This document shows, piece by piece, positions 61,189 through 64,000 of a DNA stretch of 64,000 nucleotides (the stretch's first letter is position 1; each line of letters starts with the position of its first letter). The DNA comes from Lucifugimonas sp038150225 (lineage in GTDB: Bacteria > Chloroflexota > Dehalococcoidia > Lucifugimonadales > Lucifugimonadaceae), in the NCBI GenBank assembly GCA_038150225.1, contig JAYQWG010000003.1:1-64000 (forward strand), in the 5' to 3' direction. The notes beneath the pieces were generated by a model. The model was not told where the DNA came from and did not search any database. It saw nothing but the letters and a program-made list of their open reading frames with translations. The translations under genes and the position numbers were made by a program.

Positions 61189-62169
61189 ATGACCCAGGAC
61201 CAATTTCAAAACTTACGCCGACTCCGTCGAAACCCGACGTTGCGCGACATGCTGAATGAGAACCGTCTTTCTGCTTCAGAATTCATTTACCCGCTGTTCG
61301 TCGTGAACGGATCAGGAGTTCGAACTCCGATCGAGCCTATGCCGGGTATCGACCAAATGTCGGTAGACATTGCCATCGAGGAAACGCTGCGTGCTGCTGA
61401 AGCCGGGGTGAAATCAGTGCTGCTGTTTGGTATTCCCGATGAAAAGGACTCCACTGGTTCAAAGTCGAGCGACCCAGATGAAGCCGTTCAAAGAGCAGTC
61501 TCAGAGATCAAAAAGGCGTCGCCAGACACTTATGTGATTACTGACGTTTGCCTTTGCGAATACACCGATCACGGTCACTGCGGGATCATCACGAACAACG
61601 ATGTCGATAACGATGCGACGTTGCCTCTGCTTGCCCAAACAGCTGTTTCTCATGCAAATGCCGGGGCAGACATGGTTGCTCCGTCAGCAATGATGGATGG
61701 ACAGATATCAGCGATCCGACTCGGACTGAACGAGTCGGGACACGGCGATATGCCGATCATGGGATACTCAGCGAAGTACGCTTCGGCGTTTTACGGTCCG
61801 TTCCGAATCGCAGCGGAATCAGCGCCCCAATTCGGTGACAGACGTACCTACCAAATGGCTCCGACTCAAGGTCGTGAAGCAATGCGAGAGGTCGAAGCAG
61901 ACCTCGATGAGGGTGCTGACCTGATTATGGTTAAACCGGCGTTGGCTTACCTAGACGTCATCAAAGAAACGTCGATGCGGTTCGACATCCCGGTTGCCGC
62001 TTACAACGTCAGTGGTGAGTACTCTATGGTTGCCGCCGCCGGAGCCGCAGGTTGGTTAGAGCGAGAGCGGGCAATGCTCGAAGTTTTGACTGCGATAAAA
62101 CGCGCCGGCGCTGACCTGATAATCACCTACAGTGCGATCGAAGCCGCAAAGTTAATCTCCAAGGGTTAA
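61189..62169 (+). CDS. hemB: Delta-aminolevulinic acid dehydratase (porphobilinogen synthase)
   Basis: A 326-aa enzyme that joins two aminolevulinate molecules to porphobilinogen. The zinc-type cysteine cluster is DVCLCEYTDHGHCGII. The two Schiff-base lysines are in PIMGYSAKYASAFYGPFR and LIMVKPALAYLDVI. Length and N-terminus (RRLRRNPTLRDMLNENRLSASEFIYPLFVV) are standard. It is the last gene of the tetrapyrrole cluster. Confidence 0.97.
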   Translation: MTQDQFQNLRRLRRNPTLRDMLNENRLSASEFIYPLFVVNGSGVRTPIEPMPGIDQMSVDIAIEETLRAAEAGVKSVLLFGIPDEKDSTGSKSSDPDEAVQRAVSEIKKASPDTYVITDVCLCEYTDHGHCGIITNNDVDNDATLPLLAQTAVSHANAGADMVAPSAMMDGQISAIRLGLNESGHGDMPIMGYSAKYASAFYGPFRIAAESAPQFGDRRTYQMAPTQGREAMREVEADLDEGADLIMVKPALAYLDVIKETSMRFDIPVAAYNVSGEYSMVAAAGAAGWLERERAMLEVLTAIKRAGADLIITYSAIEAAKLISKG

Positions 62170-62355
62170 CACCCAGCATGTAATTCTTAACTGCGCCGAG
62201 TTGGCTAAAACTCGCAAATGTTTCAACGCGCACTAAATCTTGGGCAACGCGAAAATTCCTTGCGTAAGAATCATTGGTTTGGCGTACGACGAATTCGTTT
62301 CAAGCCCTCCGCGGGATTTTGATCGTTCGTATGGTGCGCAAGGAGAATACGTCGA

Positions 62356-62786
62356 ATGAGCGAGTTAGTTTCCTCCAAGAATTTGCGAGGGTTCGCTGCT
62401 GAATTTATAGCCTGATTCATTTTTGTGTTTGTTGGAATTGGAGCTGTGGGTGCAGCTATCGGAGCTGGTATCACTCTCGTAAATCCGATTGATGGAGCCG
62501 GACTCTNNNNNNNNNNNNNNNNNNNNNNNNNNNNNNNNNNNNNNNNNNNNNNNNNNNNNNNNNNNNNNNNNNNNNNNNNNNNNNNNNNNNNNNNNNNNNN
62601 NNNNNNAATCCCGCTCGATCTTTCGGTCCAGCTCTCGTTCATGGCATCTGGGATGACCAGTGGCTCTACTGGGTCGCACCCATAATCGGTGGTATCGCAG
62701 CGGCAGTGTTCTATGTACTGGTTTTCGGATCTGATGAAGATCGTGACAAGCTCGGCACCATCAACATGGGCACGAGCGACGAATAA
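62356..62786 (+). pseudogene. Aquaporin (MIP family), in-frame stop and internal gap
   Basis: From ATG 62356 the frame reads SKNLRGFAAEFIA, then TGA at 62413-62415 and continues FIFVFVGIGAVGAAIGAG, the first helix of MIP channels. After the gap the second NPA box appears (NPARSFGPALVHG) with WLYWVAPIIGGIAAAVFYVLVFG and an acidic end. The gap must hide the other helices and the first NPA box, about 110 residues. The TGA falls where the family has a small residue (AEFIGTF), so a true nonsense change or a sequence error is possible. If read through, it would make a water or glycerol channel. Confidence 0.75.
62507..62606. other. 100-N scaffold gap inside the aquaporin gene
   Basis: The flanks (GGAGCCGGACTCT and AATCCCGCTCGA) are not copies, so about 330 bp of real sequence, by family length, is missing. 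Confidence 0.85.
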
Positions 62787-62809
62787 ATAACCATCGTTGT
62801 GCGATACGA

Positions 62810-62840
62810 AACAGCGCTAGATCACTCCAGCGCTGTTTTA
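62810..62840. terminator. Bidirectional terminator between aquaporin and sodX
   Basis: AACAGCGCT (62810-62818) and AGCGCTGTT (62829-62837) form a 9-bp stem with a 10-nt loop, followed by TTTTA on the plus strand. The sodX stop codon begins at the end of the hairpin. Confidence 0.75.
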
Positions 62841-63275
62841 CTTAACCCGCACTCTCGATCTGATCGCTGATCGACGAATCACGCCAAACTTTCGACTATC
62901 AGTCGAATACGCCCGGTTATCACCGAGAACTACGTACTCGTCATCCCTGAGCCACCAGGAATAGCTTTTGTCATCATCGGGACAATATGCGTGTGGTTCC
63001 GAGATGAGATTCCCGTTCACTGTCAGGTTCCCGTTTGTCAGCTCGACTTCCTCTCCGGGTAGTCCAACAACTCGCTTGATGGTCCAGTGACCTGCTTGCT
63101 CCGGATCTTCAATGCGAACTACATCGAAGCGTCTCGGGTGGTTTTTCCGCTGCCCTGCTTTGTTCTCGAGAACCCACGATTTTTCAGAAATAGTCGGTTC
63201 CATGCTCCGTCCCGTGACACGTGTAAGTTGCACAGATAACAGCTCAATCAGCAGGTTTAATAATCGTTGAATCAA
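62838..63275 (-). CDS. sodX: Nickel-type superoxide dismutase maturation protease (S26 family)
   Basis: A 145-aa signal-peptidase-like protease. The catalytic Ser24 is in TGRSMEPTISEKSWVL and Lys67 in WTIKRVVGLPGEEVELTNG; a late box is VVLGDNRAYSTDSRKFGVI. A weak N-terminal hydrophobic segment may anchor it. It cuts the leader of the divergent SodN to expose the nickel-binding His. The shared 125-bp region with sodN suggests joint control. Confidence 0.88.
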   Translation of the reverse strand: MIQRLLNLLIELLSVQLTRVTGRSMEPTISEKSWVLENKAGQRKNHPRRFDVVRIEDPEQAGHWTIKRVVGLPGEEVELTNGNLTVNGNLISEPHAYCPDDDKSYSWWLRDDEYVVLGDNRAYSTDSRKFGVIRRSAIRSRVRVK

Positions 63276-63327
63276 ATGTCGTGGGTGGTTCGTGATAAAT
63301 TTGTCGGGCTAATTTACAGCGGAGGCC

Positions 63328-63347
63328 TGGCACCCGGCGTGGCACCC
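63328..63347. promoter_or_regulatory. Direct repeat in the sodX-sodN divergent promoter
   Basis: TGGCACCC occurs at 63328-63335 and 63340-63347, 12 bp apart. GCACC-AGAA-GGTGC (63369-63382) is a nearby inverted repeat in the sodN leader. They may bind a nickel or redox regulator. Confidence 0.45.
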
Positions 63348-63400
63348 AGAATTTTCCGCCAGAGCTGCGCACCAGAAGGTGCACTTTCAGGAGAATACTA

Positions 63401-63829
63401 ATGTTCCGAACTATTTCAAGAATTGCAGATCGAGTTCTCCCAATCGGTGTAGCCGATGCTCACTGCGATATTCCTTGTGGAATCTACGACCCACGAGATG
63501 CCATCCAGGCTGCTCAGACCGTGATTCGAATGACCGAACTCATCGAGGGGCTAGGCGCTCCATCCAGCGTTCAGGACCACAACTCTTTCGCCCGATACGT
63601 TGCAGTCAAAGAAGAGCACGCCAAGAAAGCCAAGGACGACATCCTCGTTATCTGGACCGACTACTTCAAGCCTGAGCACCTGGCAGCACACCCGGACCTT
63701 CACACCAAGGTTTGGGAAGCATGCAAGCTCGGCTCGCAGGTTAAGCAGCACGTCGACATGGATGCAGCAGTGAAGTTTAAGGCCGCCCTCGAAGAGATCG
63801 GCGAAATCTTCGCAGACACCAAGAAATAA
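63401..63829 (+). CDS. sodN: Nickel superoxide dismutase
   Basis: A 142-aa enzyme that turns superoxide into oxygen and peroxide. The nickel hook is HCDIPCGIYDP, with His21, Cys22 and Cys26 of the precursor; cleavage after Ala20 makes His the new N-terminus. The rest is the four-helix bundle (YDPRDAIQAAQTVIRMTELIEGL, FARYVAVKEEHAKKAKDDILVIWTDYF). AGGAGA lies before ATG 63401. SodN is typical of marine and actinobacterial lineages and saves iron. The maturation protease is divergent and adjacent. Confidence 0.96.
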   Translation: MFRTISRIADRVLPIGVADAHCDIPCGIYDPRDAIQAAQTVIRMTELIEGLGAPSSVQDHNSFARYVAVKEEHAKKAKDDILVIWTDYFKPEHLAAHPDLHTKVWEACKLGSQVKQHVDMDAAVKFKAALEEIGEIFADTKK

Positions 63830-63850
63830 TCGACTTCTAAACGCAATTCA

Positions 63851-63877
63851 GGAGCAGGTTTCGACCTGCTCCTTTTT
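63851..63877 (+). terminator. Rho-independent terminator after sodN
   Basis: A perfect 9-bp stem GGAGCAGGT (63851-63859) and ACCTGCTCC (63864-63872) with a TTCG loop, followed by TTTTTG. Confidence 0.95.
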
Positions 63878-63947
63878 GTTTAACCGTTGCTATGCTGCGC
63901 CCGCGCACCCGGCCGCTGCGAATATGTAATCCTGAGGAACCTGTCCA

Positions 63948-64000
63948 TTGCACATCTACGAGCTAGACACCCCATCCGTCGTTATTGATGTCGACGTTCT
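63948..64000 (+). CDS. D-threonine-aldolase/D-serine-dehydratase-like protein, N-terminal part
   Basis: The frame starts at TTG 63948 with GAGG about 11 bp upstream and reads IYELDTPSVVIDVDVL to the end of the window. ELDTP-VVxD-D is the usual start of PLP-dependent, alanine-racemase-type D-threonine aldolases and D-serine dehydratases. Only 17 residues are visible, so the call is tentative. Confidence 0.6.
   Translation, partial: MHIYELDTPSVVIDVDV

Noticed and set aside
10015..62415. Stop-codon reassignment
   Set aside because: All three stop codons interrupt genes, and intact genes end with all three, so no single codon is reassigned.
1..64000. CRISPR array, prophage or insertion sequence
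   Set aside because: I saw no regularly spaced repeats, no cas, integrase, capsid or transposase genes.
1..64000. tRNA or rRNA genes
   Set aside because: No stretch with a plausible cloverleaf or rRNA-like sequence was found by eye.

Overview
This 64-kb window is one scaffold of a marine-type bacterium, most likely Chloroflexota near the SAR202 / Dehalococcoidia lineages. I infer this from gene content and not from any search: enolase-superfamily, D-2-hydroxyacid dehydrogenase, HpcH/HpaI aldolase and sulfatase genes, a THI5-like binding protein, an actinobacterial-style prenyl synthase next to squalene genes, HspR, nickel superoxide dismutase, and many TTG/GTG starts. There are four 100-N scaffold gaps. 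Two of them (2962-3061 and 26850-26949) are flanked by an exact 55-bp copy of the same sequence on each side, so they look like false gaps between overlapping contigs. The other two (56445-56544 and 62507-62606) hide real sequence.

The left part (1-30 kb) is a catabolic, accessory-looking region. After the 3' end of ilvD come a zinc alcohol dehydrogenase, an EamA exporter, two HpcH/HpaI aldolases, two D-2-hydroxyacid dehydrogenases, an enolase-superfamily enzyme, a cytosolic sulfatase, an M20 peptidase, a two-domain ABM protein, an amidohydrolase, an SDR, a 14-helix MFS exporter, an aldehyde dehydrogenase with a DapA-family lyase, and a THI5/NMT1-like solute-binding protein. It also holds several broken genes (APH-like kinase, VOC protein, DinB/maleylpyruvate-isomerase-like protein, M28 peptidase), a three-repeat membrane protein and a NYN-domain protein.

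The middle part (30-48.7 kb) is housekeeping: the suf operon sufB-C-D-S-U, gatB, secG, an 855-aa dikinase with rifampicin-phosphotransferase domain order, cysS, an ispD-ispF fusion, two tandem VTT membrane proteins, and a heat-shock block (dnaJ-like, hspR and clp ATPase, divergent from hsp20).

The right part (48.7-64 kb) makes isoprenoids and tetrapyrroles. A prenyl diphosphate synthase and an HpnG-like phosphorylase are followed by yjbQ-hpnC-hpnD-hpnE, which should make squalene. No squalene-hopene cyclase is in the window. Next is a 2-kb graveyard of three decayed genes (D-2-hydroxyacid dehydrogenase, FGGY kinase, NAD-epimerase), in which the kinase reading frame runs directly into the epimerase N-terminus. 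Then comes a tetrapyrrole cluster: a fused AhbA-AhbB siroheme decarboxylase, a Met8-like precorrin-2 dehydrogenase, hemC, a cobA-hemD fusion and hemB. Together they suggest the siroheme-dependent heme route. A broken aquaporin, the divergent sodX/sodN pair and the start of a D-threonine-aldolase-like gene close the window.

The most interesting points are the fused siroheme decarboxylase in a presumably oxygen-exposed organism, the unusually high number of broken genes (eight loci), the rifampicin-phosphotransferase-like dikinase, the three-repeat membrane protein, and the two spurious gaps that split or duplicate gene ends.
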